Positions 25,059-35,400 of a stretch of 64,000 nt of DNA are shown here, in pieces. The notes beneath the pieces were generated by a model. It saw only the letters and a list, made by a program, of their open reading frames with translations. It did no database searches and was not told where the DNA came from. Location of the stretch: assembly GCF_003350925.1 (NCBI RefSeq), contig NZ_KZ857175.1, positions 493,955 through 557,954 on the forward strand. The letters run 5' to 3'. The number at the start of each line of letters is the position of its first letter. The first letter of the stretch is position 1. Source of the DNA: Dyella tabacisoli. GTDB lineage: Bacteria > Pseudomonadota > Gammaproteobacteria > Xanthomonadales > Rhodanobacteraceae. The position numbers and the translations under genes are program-made.

Positions 25059-26864
25059 TCAATGCTTCTTCTGCGCCGGAATGAATTGCGTGCGTACTGC
25101 CTCGGCGAGCTGCTGGGGCGGTAGCAGGCCCTGGCCGATCACAAAGTCGTTGAAGGCTTGACGGTTAAAGTCCTTGCCCAGGGTCAGTTCGGTATCGAGC
25201 CGAAGCTGTTGCAACCGCATATAGCCGTAGAAATAGGCGTTGGCCTGGCCCGGACTGTTGAAGGTATAGCGGTCCAATTCCTGCCTCGCCATCGCCTCTG
25301 ACAAACCGACTTCATGGGTGAGAATGTCGTGTGCCCGTTCGCGCGTGATTAGGCCGAGATTGAGCATCGGGTCCAGATAAGCGCGAGCAGCGCGCATCAG
25401 GCGGGCCTGCAGTGCACCGAACTGACCTGCCGGTGGTTCGTACGGCAGCATTTCCGACTCCGCATACAGCGCCCAGCCTTCGACGTTGACGCTGTTGAAA
25501 GCGTACAGGCTGCGTGCCAGCGATACGCCACGCTCGACCATGGCGGCGAATTGCAGCTCGTGGCCGGGGCGACCTTCATGCGCGGTGAGCGTCCATGCCG
25601 CGGCCTTGAAGGTGAAGTCGTCATAGCCTTGGGTGCTGTCGCCATTGGCGGAGGGGTTGCCCATGGTCAGCACAAAGGTGCCTTGCTCGCCCTTGTTGTT
25701 GACGAAAGGCGGTGGGTCCATGTGCGGCGCGGGCTGCGCGGCCGCCTCGGCTTCAGAGGCGACGCGCATCTGCATCTTGCGCTGCGGCAAGGTGACGATG
25801 TGTTCGCGGCGAATGATGTCTTCGATCTTGCCGATCACCTCGTGGTACCACGGCTCGACTTGGTCCTTGTTGAGCTGCTGTTTCTTCAGTGCCTTGAGAA
25901 CATCGCGATAGTCGGTGGCATCAATGCCTTCGGCCTTGGCAACGATGGGGGCCAATACCTGCATCATGCCGCGCAATTCGACGAACTCAAGCTGTGCTTG
26001 CTTCATGAGTTCCTGTGGCGGAATGTCGATGCCGACCTGCTTGAGGTTGTACGCGTACAGTGGCTCGGGCAGGCGGAAATCGGTGCGTGCGCGTGGCAGC
26101 ACCGTGCTGCGTACCCAACTGTCGTAATCCTTCAGTTGCGTATCCAATGCATCGAGCGCGGCCTTGGCCTCGCTGCTATCTAGCTTGTAGGTGGCGTAGA
26201 GCTTGCGCAGGCCATCGACATAACGCTGGGTATTGGCCAGTTTCTGCTCCACATCGCCCTTATACGGACCAAGCAGGCCTTTTTCGCCCAGCCGCTCGGT
26301 GGTACGGGCTTTGGCCAATTCGGTAATCGGCGTACAGCCCGGCGCCTTGCCGACATAGCACTGCAGGCGGCTGACGGCGACGCTGCGGCGTTTGGCATCG
26401 ACATCGTCTTTCAATAAGGCGAACTCGCCGCCGAAGATCAACTGGCCGATGTCTTGATACGGCAGCAGATATTGATGGCTTAGATCGATGCCTTCGATCT
26501 GCTGATCCACGGAGTTGATAAGGATGTTTAGATCCTGTCGAACGTTGCTGTCTTTTTCGTTGCCCAGCAGCGCCACCAGTTTGGCCTTCGTCTCAACCAG
26601 CAACTGGCGTGAACGCTCGTCAATGCCGGGTTTCAGATCGGTCACCTTGCTGTCGTAAGCGGACAGGCCCACTTGCGAGGCGGACTCCGGGTTGAATTGC
26701 GCGGTGGCTTCAAGCAACACCCTGGAGTTGGCATCGCTGCGTTCGACCCATGTCTGGGCAGCACGAGGGGACGCAGTTGCAGCATTTTGCGCCTGCGCCG
26801 ATCCGGTAGTGAATCCTGCAACAAACAAGGTCGCCGCAATGGCGGAGGCGAGACGTTTGGACAT
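25059..26864 (-). CDS. DUF885 family exported peptidase-like protein
   Basis: The 601-residue protein has a signal peptide (IAATLFVAGFTTGSAQAQ) and the long helical DUF885 fold. A thermolysin-like zinc motif reads HEGRPGHEL (H-E-x3-H) near residue 430, with a downstream NVEGWALYAE segment that usually supplies the Glu ligand, as in M32-related carboxypeptidases. These proteins are probably periplasmic or outer-membrane lipoprotein-type metallopeptidases of undefined specificity. No lipobox Cys was seen. The gene stands alone with a 81-base gap to the DUF456 gene. Confidence 0.85.
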   Translation of the reverse strand: MSKRLASAIAATLFVAGFTTGSAQAQNAATASPRAAQTWVERSDANSRVLLEATAQFNPESASQVGLSAYDSKVTDLKPGIDERSRQLLVETKAKLVALLGNEKDSNVRQDLNILINSVDQQIEGIDLSHQYLLPYQDIGQLIFGGEFALLKDDVDAKRRSVAVSRLQCYVGKAPGCTPITELAKARTTERLGEKGLLGPYKGDVEQKLANTQRYVDGLRKLYATYKLDSSEAKAALDALDTQLKDYDSWVRSTVLPRARTDFRLPEPLYAYNLKQVGIDIPPQELMKQAQLEFVELRGMMQVLAPIVAKAEGIDATDYRDVLKALKKQQLNKDQVEPWYHEVIGKIEDIIRREHIVTLPQRKMQMRVASEAEAAAQPAPHMDPPPFVNNKGEQGTFVLTMGNPSANGDSTQGYDDFTFKAAAWTLTAHEGRPGHELQFAAMVERGVSLARSLYAFNSVNVEGWALYAESEMLPYEPPAGQFGALQARLMRAARAYLDPMLNLGLITRERAHDILTHEVGLSEAMARQELDRYTFNSPGQANAYFYGYMRLQQLRLDTELTLGKDFNRQAFNDFVIGQGLLPPQQLAEAVRTQFIPAQKKH

Positions 26865-26945
26865 GAGTAAAGACCTCTATGAGATGCAGTCAGCCTAAGC
26901 CAGCTAAGGCGTTGCGCCATGTGCCGAAGGGTGGGACAGCGTGGA

Positions 26946-27425
26946 TTAAAGCAGCATGGCGAAGCCGAACAAGCCGATCATCATGAATGAAATCACCAAC
27001 TTGATAAGTGTGCCGAACAGCAGGCCAAGCCAGGTGCCGATGCCGACGTGGGTCGAGCGCAGCACGCTGTTACCGGCGAGCAGCTCACCCAGCAATGCGC
27101 CGACAAAGGGGCCAAGCACCAAGCCGAGCAGGCCGAAAAACATCCCGACCAAGGTGCCCAGGCCCGCGCCCCACAAGGCCATGCGACTGGCGCCCACGCG
27201 CTTGGCGCCGAGTGTGCTGGCGACAAAATCGACGACCACGCCAAGCGTGCCGAGCACGCCGATGACGATCAGCCACCACAGGCCCAGGTGCCGGTAGTGA
27301 TCTACCACTGCCGCAAGCCAGATGCCGCCGAAGATCATCGGAATGCCGGGTAGTGCCGGCAAGATCGTGCCGGCGAGGCCGGCAATAATCAGTACGGCGG
27401 CGAGTAGATAAAGCGCGATATCCAT
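26946..27425 (-). CDS. DUF456 family membrane protein
   Basis: A 159-residue protein consisting almost wholly of hydrophobic segments with Gly-rich packing, including LAGTILPALPGIPMIFGGIWLAA at the start, GTLGVVVDFVASTLGAKRVGAS and GTLVGMFFGLLGLVLGPFVGALLGEL. The repeated G-rich motif is the DUF456 signature. Function is unknown. It lies 14 bases downstream of the DUF3298 gene on the same strand and likely shares its transcript. Confidence 0.85.
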   Translation of the reverse strand: MDIALYLLAAVLIIAGLAGTILPALPGIPMIFGGIWLAAVVDHYRHLGLWWLIVIGVLGTLGVVVDFVASTLGAKRVGASRMALWGAGLGTLVGMFFGLLGLVLGPFVGALLGELLAGNSVLRSTHVGIGTWLGLLFGTLIKLVISFMMIGLFGFAMLL

Positions 27426-27439
27426 GATGTTTCTTGAGT

Positions 27440-28195
27440 TTAGTGAAATGCATCGCGGTATTCGGGCTTCAGCCAGCGCGCGAATACCGAGGTAGGTACG
27501 TCCACACTTTGTGGGCCGGCGGCAGGCGAGGTCACTTGCCCTGGTGGAAAGATCAGGCTGATCCCGTGTGCCAGGTGATCTTTATGGACGATGGGCGCAA
27601 ACAGATGAAACCGATCTTTGCCGATCTGGGTGCCTTGACGGATCAGCGCGGGGTTCGAAGCCAGGGCTCGGCGATGCCTGCCGGGTCTGAGCTGCGCCAT
27701 CAATTGCGCGCGAGCTTTGTCGGCCAGGGCGGCTTCGGCGGCGGAAAAGTCAGTAAATAGATCCGGCAGCGCAAGCATCTGCTGTTTCGGTAGGTCATAA
27801 CTGAAGCTGTTGGTGATCGGTGTTGGATGGGCATTGCCTACTTCGGCATCGCCAAACACCACCACCGTGATGAAGCGCCTGGTTTGGGCGGCTATGCTGA
27901 ATTCCATCTCCAACGCCCATGGGCCGCTGGAGTGCTGCTTTGGCGCCTGTTTCACCTCGCCGAGAAACTCGCTTCGTTGCATGGCGGCATAGTCGTCTAT
28001 CGCCTGCTTCAGCTTGCTCCAGGCGGGTTCCAGCGCAGCTTGTTTTATGTCGATGGTGTAGGGGCGGTCGTCAATGCGACCCTCAGTGTGCCCCAGTGTG
28101 CTACCCGCTGATGCCGGCACCTCGGTGGCCATGGCGGCACACCATAACAACCCGATGAGTGGCGATATGGCGAACCATCGTAGATGCGGCAGCAT
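27440..28195 (-). CDS. Exported DUF3298 (RsiV-like) domain protein
   Basis: The 251-residue protein has a signal peptide (FAISPLIGLLWCAAMATE) and a mature domain with the motifs GPWALEMEFSIAAQTRRFITVVV, PITNSFSYDLPKQQMLALPDLF and FHLFAPIVHKDHLAHGISLIFPP. This is the DUF4163/DUF3298 arrangement found in RsiV, the lysozyme-sensing anti-sigma factor, but here without a membrane or sigma-binding part. It may bind a peptidoglycan-related ligand in the periplasm; that is inference. It probably forms a two-gene unit with the DUF456 gene. Confidence 0.72.
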   Translation of the reverse strand: MLPHLRWFAISPLIGLLWCAAMATEVPASAGSTLGHTEGRIDDRPYTIDIKQAALEPAWSKLKQAIDDYAAMQRSEFLGEVKQAPKQHSSGPWALEMEFSIAAQTRRFITVVVFGDAEVGNAHPTPITNSFSYDLPKQQMLALPDLFTDFSAAEAALADKARAQLMAQLRPGRHRRALASNPALIRQGTQIGKDRFHLFAPIVHKDHLAHGISLIFPPGQVTSPAAGPQSVDVPTSVFARWLKPEYRDAFH

Positions 28196-28286
28196 GGTGT
28201 GCTCTCCATAACAGGGCGGGCATCGGCAGACTCAATCAGCCACAATAGCCAACCGTGGCGATATCGCGAGCGAGTGTACCTCTGTT

Positions 28287-28955
28287 GTGAATAGTGCCAA
28301 CCCGATCTTGTCCGGCACCGTCGTACTCAAGGCCGACGAACTTGGCCGCATCGAAATAACCGAGCGCGATGGCGTCAGAGTGATTCGTCGCGACGTCGCC
28401 GCGGCGCGTTGGTGGGCGCGTGCCTTTGCCCGGCGAGCCGCCGCACGCGAGGCGCGCGCTTTGCGCAAACTCCATGGCATCGATGGCGTGCCGGCATTGC
28501 TTGGTTGGGATGGCCGCGAGCTGCTGCGTGGCTATATCGCCGGTGCGCCCATGCAGCAAGCACAGCCGCGCGATCGTGCCTATTACAAACAGGCGCTGCG
28601 TCTGCTTGCGGTGCTGCATCGACGCGGCATCGTGCATAACGACCTGGCCAAAGAACCCAACTGGCTGGTGCGCGAAGATGGCCGTCCGGCGCTGGTGGAT
28701 TTCCAGATTGCCTGGACGCGCGGGCGGCGCGGCGCCCTGTTCCGCTTGCTCGCGCGCGAAGACTTGCGTCATCTGCTCAAGCATAAGCGCACCTATTGCC
28801 CTGAAGCGCTGAGCGTTCGCCAGCGTGCGATTCTCGACACGCCGGCACCCCATGCGCGGCTGTGGCGTGCCACCGGCAAGCGTCTATACAAGCTGATCGC
28901 GCGGCGGATTTTCGGTTACTGGGATAACGAAGGGCAGGGGCGCGTGCGCGATTGA
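28287..28955 (+). CDS. Atypical (RIO-like) protein kinase
   Basis: The 222-residue protein (GTG start at 28287) has a short kinase-like fold. Catalytic loop: VHNDLAKEPNW with Asp119 and Asn125; metal-binding loop: VDFQIAW with Asp138 in place of the DFG motif. An AREARALRKLHG helix fits the alpha-C region, and a Lys/Arg-rich N-lobe precedes it. The missing classic glycine loop and DFQ variant match RIO-type or lipopolysaccharide-kinase-like (Kdo kinase) small kinases. Substrate is unknown. It runs between two leftward genes. Confidence 0.72.
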   Translation: MNSANPILSGTVVLKADELGRIEITERDGVRVIRRDVAAARWWARAFARRAAAREARALRKLHGIDGVPALLGWDGRELLRGYIAGAPMQQAQPRDRAYYKQALRLLAVLHRRGIVHNDLAKEPNWLVREDGRPALVDFQIAWTRGRRGALFRLLAREDLRHLLKHKRTYCPEALSVRQRAILDTPAPHARLWRATGKRLYKLIARRIFGYWDNEGQGRVRD

Positions 28956-28981
28956 CTGCGCTTCAGGCTGCTTTGAGCGCG

Positions 28982-29758
28982 TTACTTTTCGACGAATGCC
29001 CGCTCGATCACGTAATCGCCCGGCTCGCGCGTGCGTGGCGAAGCATGGAAGCCGCGACCATCGAGCAGGGTGCAGATATCGTCCAGCATGGCCGGGCTAC
29101 CGCACAGCATGATGCGATCGGTTGCCGGGTTCAGTGGCGGCAGGCCAATGGCTTCGCTCATCACGCCATCGGCAATAGAGTCGGTGATGCGGCCACGGTT
29201 GCGGAACGCCTCGCGAGTGACGCTGGGGTAGTAGATCAATTTTTCGCGCACCAGCTCGCCCAGATATTCGTGTTGCGGCAACTGGTTTTCCAGATAATCG
29301 GCGTAGGCGAGGTCGTTGATATGCCGCACGCCGTGGGCGAGCACGATCTTGTCGAAACGCTCATAGGTTTCCGGGTCGCGCACGATACTGAGAAAGGGCG
29401 CCAAGCCGGTGCCTGTGCCGAGCAGGTACAAATGCTTGCCGGGCTTCAAGTCGTTAAGCACCAGGGTGCCGGTCGGCTTGCGGCTGACGATGACCGGATC
29501 GCCGGGCTTGAGGTGTTGCAGGCGCGAGGTAAGCGGGCCATTGGCCACTTTGATGCTGAAGAACTCCAGGTGCTCTTCGTAGTTGGCGCTGGCGATGGAG
29601 TACGCCCGCATCAGCGGTCGGCCATCGACCTCCAGCCCCATCATCACGAAATGGCCGCTATCGAAGCGGAAGCCCGGATCGCGCGTCGTGCGGAAGCTGA
29701 AAAGGCTGTCATTCCAGTGGTGCACGTCAATCACGTGCTCGGTCGCCAATGCCACCAT
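28982..29758 (-). CDS. fpr: Ferredoxin-NADP reductase
   Basis: A 258-residue protein from ATG 29758; longer in-frame extension to 30007 is Arg/Pro-rich and not protein-like. FAD-binding motif RAYSIAS (about residue 55-61), the pyrophosphate region GPLTSRLQHLKPGDP, the NADP-binding LYLLGTGTGLAPFLSI and the C-terminal CGSPAMLDDI ... YVIERAFVEK fit the bacterial Fpr subfamily. It transfers electrons between NADPH and ferredoxin or flavodoxin and supports redox stress responses. The region 29759-30042 to its right holds divergent promoters but no clear motif. Confidence 0.92.
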   Translation of the reverse strand: MVALATEHVIDVHHWNDSLFSFRTTRDPGFRFDSGHFVMMGLEVDGRPLMRAYSIASANYEEHLEFFSIKVANGPLTSRLQHLKPGDPVIVSRKPTGTLVLNDLKPGKHLYLLGTGTGLAPFLSIVRDPETYERFDKIVLAHGVRHINDLAYADYLENQLPQHEYLGELVREKLIYYPSVTREAFRNRGRITDSIADGVMSEAIGLPPLNPATDRIMLCGSPAMLDDICTLLDGRGFHASPRTREPGDYVIERAFVEK

Positions 29759-30042
29759 GGTCGTTGTCGTCTCGAAGTTAAGTTGTAAGCAGGGATCGCG
29801 CCTCTGCTTTCGAAGAAAGGGCAGGCGGGACTCGCGGGGAGGGCGGCAGGGCCGCTGTGCCTGGCGAGCGCCACGGTTGATCGCAGCGTCGGAGGCATAG
29901 ATTACGCGATTTGAGGGGGGACTGGCGACTGCAGGGTGTCGAGGCGGGGGGCTTGAGTGGTCATTACACTGTGGCTGGCTACGCCTGGGTGCATGCCTGA
30001 GCGACAATTTAAGCCGGCTCTATTCACCACATCGAGATCACC

Positions 30043-30243
30043 ATGCCTTACGTAAATATCCAGATTACCAAGGGTGCGACGCGCGCTCAGAAGGCCGAAT
30101 TGGTCAAGGACGTCACCGATTCGCTTGTGCGCGTACTTGGCAAAAAGCCGGAGCAAACCCACGTCGTTATTCAAGAAATCGCCGAGGAGGATTGGGGCTT
30201 TGGCGGCCTGTTGATCGACGACTGGAGAAAGTTGAATGCCTGA
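30043..30243 (+). CDS. 4-oxalocrotonate tautomerase family protein
   Basis: The 66-residue protein starts Met-Pro, leaving the catalytic Pro1 after Met removal. The pattern PYVNIQITKGATRAQKAEL with the later THVVIQEIAEEDWGFGG fits the 4-OT fold of hexameric tautomerases. Typical family members are 60-70 residues. No aromatic degradation genes are nearby, so it may act on another keto-enol substrate. It lies 66 bases before a methyltransferase gene on the same strand, perhaps co-transcribed. Confidence 0.85.
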   Translation: MPYVNIQITKGATRAQKAELVKDVTDSLVRVLGKKPEQTHVVIQEIAEEDWGFGGLLIDDWRKLNA

Positions 30244-30309
30244 GCAGGCATGCCGTCCCGTCGTGGCTGCATCGCTGGGATAACCGCAGGAAACAGGAAC
30301 GATAGACGG

Positions 30310-31182
30310 ATGACGAGTGTGTTGCATAACTTAATCAGCGAGCTGGAACAAGACGATTTGCTGTTCGAACCGAACCGGCTGCGCGAGCGCAGCGATGTGC
30401 TTGATCGCCTTGAGACCTACCTTGCCTGTGATTTACCCCAAGACCTGGATATCCAAGGGGTGGAACTGCAAGGCAGGATCAAGGCGTTGTGCGCCAGTAT
30501 TGAAGCCATCGATGGCCGGCTCTACCAAAGTATTCGCCAGGATATTCAGCGTGGCGAGGGTGCGCGGAGATTACTTGAATGGGTGCCCGCGGTCGGTTCG
30601 GATGAGCATGCCAATAACCCGGTCGGTGGTGATAGCTATGACTATCTCGATGTGCTGATAAGCGGGGTGCTGCAGATCGATGAGCCTGATGCCCAGGCCG
30701 GGGAGCTGGCGACGGAAATGGTGTTTTACCAGCCCACCCCGGCACGGCATATATTCGATATGGTCGGCCGCAGCGCGCTCAATGAACACGATGTGTTGAT
30801 CGATCTCGGTTCTGGCTTGGGCCACGTCCCCTTGCTTGCCGCCATCTGCACGGGTGCCCGTTGCATCGGTATCGAATGGGAGCCGATTTATGTCGATTGC
30901 GCTCGGCGCTGCGCGGATGCGCTGAATCTGAGTCGTGCGACATTTATTCAACAGGACGCGCGGACGGCGGATCTGTCAGCCGGTACGGTGTTCTATCTGT
31001 ACACGCCGTTCACCGGGACGATGCTGCGCGATGTTCTGGGCCGGCTCAAGGGGGAGGCTGCCAAGCGCAAGATTCGCATCTGCACGCTAGGACCCTGCAC
31101 CGCGACTGTTGCGCGGGAATCGTGGTTGGAAGCCGTCGGCGTGCAAGAGGTCCATCGGCCGGCCTTATTCCACAGCGTTTAA
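30310..31182 (+). CDS. Class I SAM-dependent methyltransferase-like protein
   Basis: The start at 30310 gives 290 residues. The N-terminal half is helical (ELEQDDLLFEPNRLRERS). The C-terminal half shows a Rossmann-type motif I (LIDLGSGLGHVPLLAA near residue 165), motif II acidic end IGIEWEPIYVDCA and a motif IV-like strand with FYLYTPFTG. This fits a SAM-dependent methyltransferase that transfers to an unknown acceptor. The unusual FYLYTPF segment replaces the common NPPY, so nucleic acid or amine acceptors are not implied. Confidence 0.7.
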   Translation: MTSVLHNLISELEQDDLLFEPNRLRERSDVLDRLETYLACDLPQDLDIQGVELQGRIKALCASIEAIDGRLYQSIRQDIQRGEGARRLLEWVPAVGSDEHANNPVGGDSYDYLDVLISGVLQIDEPDAQAGELATEMVFYQPTPARHIFDMVGRSALNEHDVLIDLGSGLGHVPLLAAICTGARCIGIEWEPIYVDCARRCADALNLSRATFIQQDARTADLSAGTVFYLYTPFTGTMLRDVLGRLKGEAAKRKIRICTLGPCTATVARESWLEAVGVQEVHRPALFHSV

Positions 31183-31276
31183 ATATCGCCTGGATAGGCA
31201 TGCCCGCTAATCTACGAGTAAGCGTGGCAGTGTACGGTTCCAGGGTCACTTACATTATTTGGGCGGCCGGCCAGCC

Positions 31277-32413
31277 ATGAAAAAGCTCTTGTCATTTGTC
31301 GGGCTGCTTGCACTGGGCTCCGCCGCCTGGTGGCTGTTCCAAACGCATTTGTCTGCTCCGCACGCGGCCGCTGCTGATGTTTCGCAAAAAAATGCTGTTC
31401 CCATTCTGGCGGCCAGTGTCGAGCGTCAAGACACCCCGGCAGTGATAAGCGCGATAGGCACGGCGCAGGCATACAACAGTGTCACGGTTCGTACACGTGT
31501 CGACGGACAGCTCGACAAGGTCGCCTTCGTCGAAGGACAAGAGGTGCACCGTGGCGACTTGCTTGCCCAACTGGATTCACGTCCGTTCGAAGCCCAATTG
31601 CGCTCAGCCCTGGCGCAAAAGGATAGGGATGCGGCACAGCTCGCCAATGTCGAGCGCGACCTCGCACGTTTCTCCGACCTTGCCCATCGCGGTGCGATAC
31701 CCGCGCAAACCCTCGATACCACCCGCGCTCAGGTCGACCAGCTAAAGGCTACCGTCGAGATGGATCAGGCGCAGATTGAAAATGCGCGCATCGCACTCGG
31801 CTACACCACGATTCGAGCGCCATTGGACGGCCGTACCGGTGCGCGCTTGGTGGACGCCGGAAATATGGTCCATGCCACTGACAGTAATGGGCTCGTGCTG
31901 ATTACGCAGGTTCACCCGATCACGGTCAGCTTTTCATTACCGCAGGATGAGCTGCCGGCGCTGCTGGCAAGTCAACGCAAGGCCGCATTGCAAGTAACGG
32001 CTCTGAGCCGCGATGCCAGCCAGCAGCTTGGCCAAGGCGTGATAAGTCTCATCGACAATCAGATCGATTCCACCACTGGAACGATTCATTGCAAGGCAAC
32101 CTTTGATAACGCCACCAACCTGCTCTGGCCTGGGCAGTTTGTGGTCTTGCATGTTGTGCTGGACATGCATCGCGACGCCCTGACGGTTCCAGCGACAGCC
32201 GTGCAGTTGGGCACCGACGGTACGTACGTGTTCATCGTGACCAGCAAGGGCACCGCGGATCTTCGCCACGTCGAGGTGGCGTTCACCGAAGCAAACCGCA
32301 GCGTGATCGCACGCGGTGTGTCGCAAGGCGAACGCGTGGTGACCGAGGGTCAATACCATCTTGAGCCAGGTACGCCCGTGCGGATCATCGATCGGCCGCC
32401 CTCCCTGAAGTGA
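31277..32413 (+). CDS. RND efflux periplasmic adaptor, system 2
   Basis: From ATG 31277 the protein has 378 residues; upstream in-frame GTG 31259 is less likely. It has a membrane anchor (LLSFVGLLALGSAAWWLF), lipoyl motif parts (VRTRVDGQLDKVAFVEG and YTTIRAPLDGRTGARLV) flanking a long helical hairpin, and the beta-barrel/MPD C-terminal half. It is 29 percent-like in layout to the adaptor at 7168 but clearly a different paralog. It is followed after 22 bases by its pump gene. A TetR gene lies tail to tail on the far side and may control the pair. Confidence 0.87.
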   Translation: MKKLLSFVGLLALGSAAWWLFQTHLSAPHAAAADVSQKNAVPILAASVERQDTPAVISAIGTAQAYNSVTVRTRVDGQLDKVAFVEGQEVHRGDLLAQLDSRPFEAQLRSALAQKDRDAAQLANVERDLARFSDLAHRGAIPAQTLDTTRAQVDQLKATVEMDQAQIENARIALGYTTIRAPLDGRTGARLVDAGNMVHATDSNGLVLITQVHPITVSFSLPQDELPALLASQRKAALQVTALSRDASQQLGQGVISLIDNQIDSTTGTIHCKATFDNATNLLWPGQFVVLHVVLDMHRDALTVPATAVQLGTDGTYVFIVTSKGTADLRHVEVAFTEANRSVIARGVSQGERVVTEGQYHLEPGTPVRIIDRPPSLK

Positions 32414-32435
32414 GTCCACAACCTGTTGGGGCAAC

Positions 32436-35400
32436 ATGAATTTTTCAGCAGTATTCATACGGCGGCCGATCGCCACCTCACTGCTTATGCTCGGGGTGTT
32501 GTTTCTCGGGATCATCGGCTACACGCAGTTACCCATTGCCGGGGTGCCGCAGGTCGATATACCGACCATTTCGATCAACGCGTCCCTGCCGGGCGCGAGC
32601 GCGGAGACCATGGCCTCGTCGGTGACCGCCCCGCTGGAACGGGCGCTGGCTGTGCTGCCCGGGGTGACCTCGCTGACCTCGACCAGCTCGCTGGGCTCAA
32701 GCTCCATCGCGGTGCAATTCGATCTTTCGCGTAGCGTCGATAGTGCCGCGCTTGACGTGCAGACAGCCATCAACGCGGCGTCCGGCGATCTGCCGAAGAA
32801 CCTGCCGCACCCGCCAAGCTTCGAGAAGGCCAACCCCGCCGACGCGCTGCTCATGACCATCGCGGTCTACTCGGACGTGATGCCGCTGGGCAAAGTCGAT
32901 GACTATGTGGAGAACTATCTCGCCCCTGAAATCGCACGGGTTCAGGGGGTGGGCGTAGTCGACTATCACGGCCAGCAGAAACCGGCCGTTCGCGTGCGTA
33001 TCAATCCAGAGGCCATCGCTGCGCTGGGCCTGAGTCTCGAGGATGTGCGCGCCGCGATCGCCGCGTCCACCACCAATGCACCAAAGGGAACACTCAATGG
33101 TGAGCATCAGGCAGTGACGCTGGACGCAACCGACCAGGTGGTCGATGCCGATGGCTATGCCGCCTTGGTGGTCGCTTATCGCCATGATGCGCCAGTGCGA
33201 TTGCGTGACATCGCCAGTGTCGTTGCCAGTGCCGAGGATATACGCCAAGGCGCATGGGTCGGCGGGCATCAGGCGGTGATGGTCGATGTGCACAAGCAGA
33301 TCGGATTCAACATCAACCAGACCGTCGAGCGGATCAAGGCGGAGCTGCCGCGTTTGACCCATGATCTGCCTGCATCCATGCATATGGTCCTGCTCGGCGA
33401 TCGCACGCAGACCATTCGCGCCTCGGTCGTCGATTTGCAGTTCACTTTGCTGCTCAGTGTGATCCTGGTGGTGCTGGTGGTTTATGCGTTTCTGCGCGAC
33501 GTGCGTGCGACGCTTATCCCGGTCGTGACGATACCGTTGTCGCTGCTTGGCACGATTGCGATGATGGATGTGCTCGGCTACAGCCTCGACAATGTTTCGC
33601 TGATGGCACTGACTGTGGTCATCGGCTTTGTCGTCGATGACGCGATCGTGATGCTGGAAAACATTCTGCGCCACATCGAGGATGGCCTGTCGCCACTCGA
33701 CGCCGCCATCAAGGGCTCGCGCGAGATCGCCTTCACCATTGTGTCGATGACCGTTTCGCTGGTGGCTGTGTTTATCCCGCTTTTGTTCATGGGCGGATTG
33801 GTCGGGCGGCTGTTTCGCGAATTTGCAGTTACCGCCGGCATCGCCATTCTGATTTCCGGCGTGGTCTCGCTGACTCTGACGCCGACCCTGTGCGCGCGTT
33901 TCCTCAATCGCCAGACCGCGCACGGCCGTGGCCGGTTTCATCAGGCCGCCGAGCGTGTGTTCGATCGTCTGCTGGCTATCTATGCCGCCGGCCTGCGCCA
34001 GGCATTGATTCATCGGAGGCTGACTCTATGGGTGGCGGGGGTGACGCTTGCCGGCACCGTACTGATGTATATCGCCATTCCAAAAGGCTTCTTTCCGCAG
34101 CAGGACAACGGATTGATCGGCGGTGTGACGGAGGCTTCGCAAGACATTTCCTATACGGCCATGGTCGAGCGCATGCACGAGCTCGCTGGCATAGTCGAGC
34201 GCGACCCTGATATCGAGCATGTTTATTACTGGGTCGAAGGCGATCCTTCGGCGAATATCGGCCGCTTATTGATCGACCTCAAGCCGTTCGGGCAGCGATC
34301 CGCATCGGTGTACGACGTAATCAAGCGCCTACGTCCGCAAGTGGCGAGTTTGTCCGGCATTTCGCTTTATCTGCAGGCGCGGCAGGATTTGCAAATCGGT
34401 GCGCGCAGCAGCAAGACTCAATTCCAATACACACTGCGTGATGCGAATCTCGAAGAATTGCGCCACTGGGCGCCAATCATGCTCAAGGCTCTGGGCGATA
34501 TTCCGGTCATCCAGGATGTGGCCGGCGATCTAGAGCCAGTGGCGCCGCGACTCACCGCAGTGCTTGATCGCGACACGATGAGCCGCTTGGGTATTACGCC
34601 ACAAATGGTGGACGACACGTTGTATGACGCGTTCGGTCAACGCCAGGTCGCCACTTTCTATACGCAGCTCAATGTGTATCGCGTGGTGCTGGAGGTCGGT
34701 TCGCACTATCAACTTGACGCGAACGCATTGCGCCAGCTCTACCTGACAGCATCGAACGGCAAACAGGTGCCGCTGTCCTCGTTCGTTCGACTGGAGAACT
34801 CGACCGCGCCGCTGACCATCAACCACGATGGCCAGTTTCCGGCGGTGACGTTGTCGTTCAATCTCGCACCGGGGCACGCATTGAGTGAGGCGATCGCGGC
34901 CGTCGATATCAAGGGCGCGGAACTTGGCAAGCCAGTGGGTTTGACGGCGGTATTCCAGGGCTCGGCGCAGGCGTTTCGGGCGTCATTGTCGAATCAGCCT
35001 TTGTTGATCGCCGCCGCGCTACTTGCCATCTACATCGTTCTGGGAATCCTCTACGAGAGCTATATCCACCCGCTGACCATTTTGTCGACGCTGCCATCGG
35101 CCGGTATCGGCGCCTTGGGCGCGTTGATGATGCTGCAGTACGATTTTTCCCTGATCGCGCTGATCGGTGTGATCCTGCTGATCGGCATCGTCAAGAAAAA
35201 CGGCATCATGATGGTCGACTTCGCGCTTGCGGCGGAGAACGAACGCGGCCTTGCTCCAGAGCAAGCTATTTATGAAGCCTGCCTGCTGCGCTTCCGTCCC
35301 ATCATGATGACGACCATGGCCGCCTTGCTTGGCGCTTTGCCGCTGGCGTTCGGTTCCGGGGCGGGCGCGGAGCTACGGCGCCCGCTTGGGATAGCCATCG

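Noticed and set aside
32697..34013. 438-codon open frame antisense to the second RND pump gene
   Set aside because: Same cause: codon bias of the sense gene leaves the antisense frame open; composition is not protein-like.
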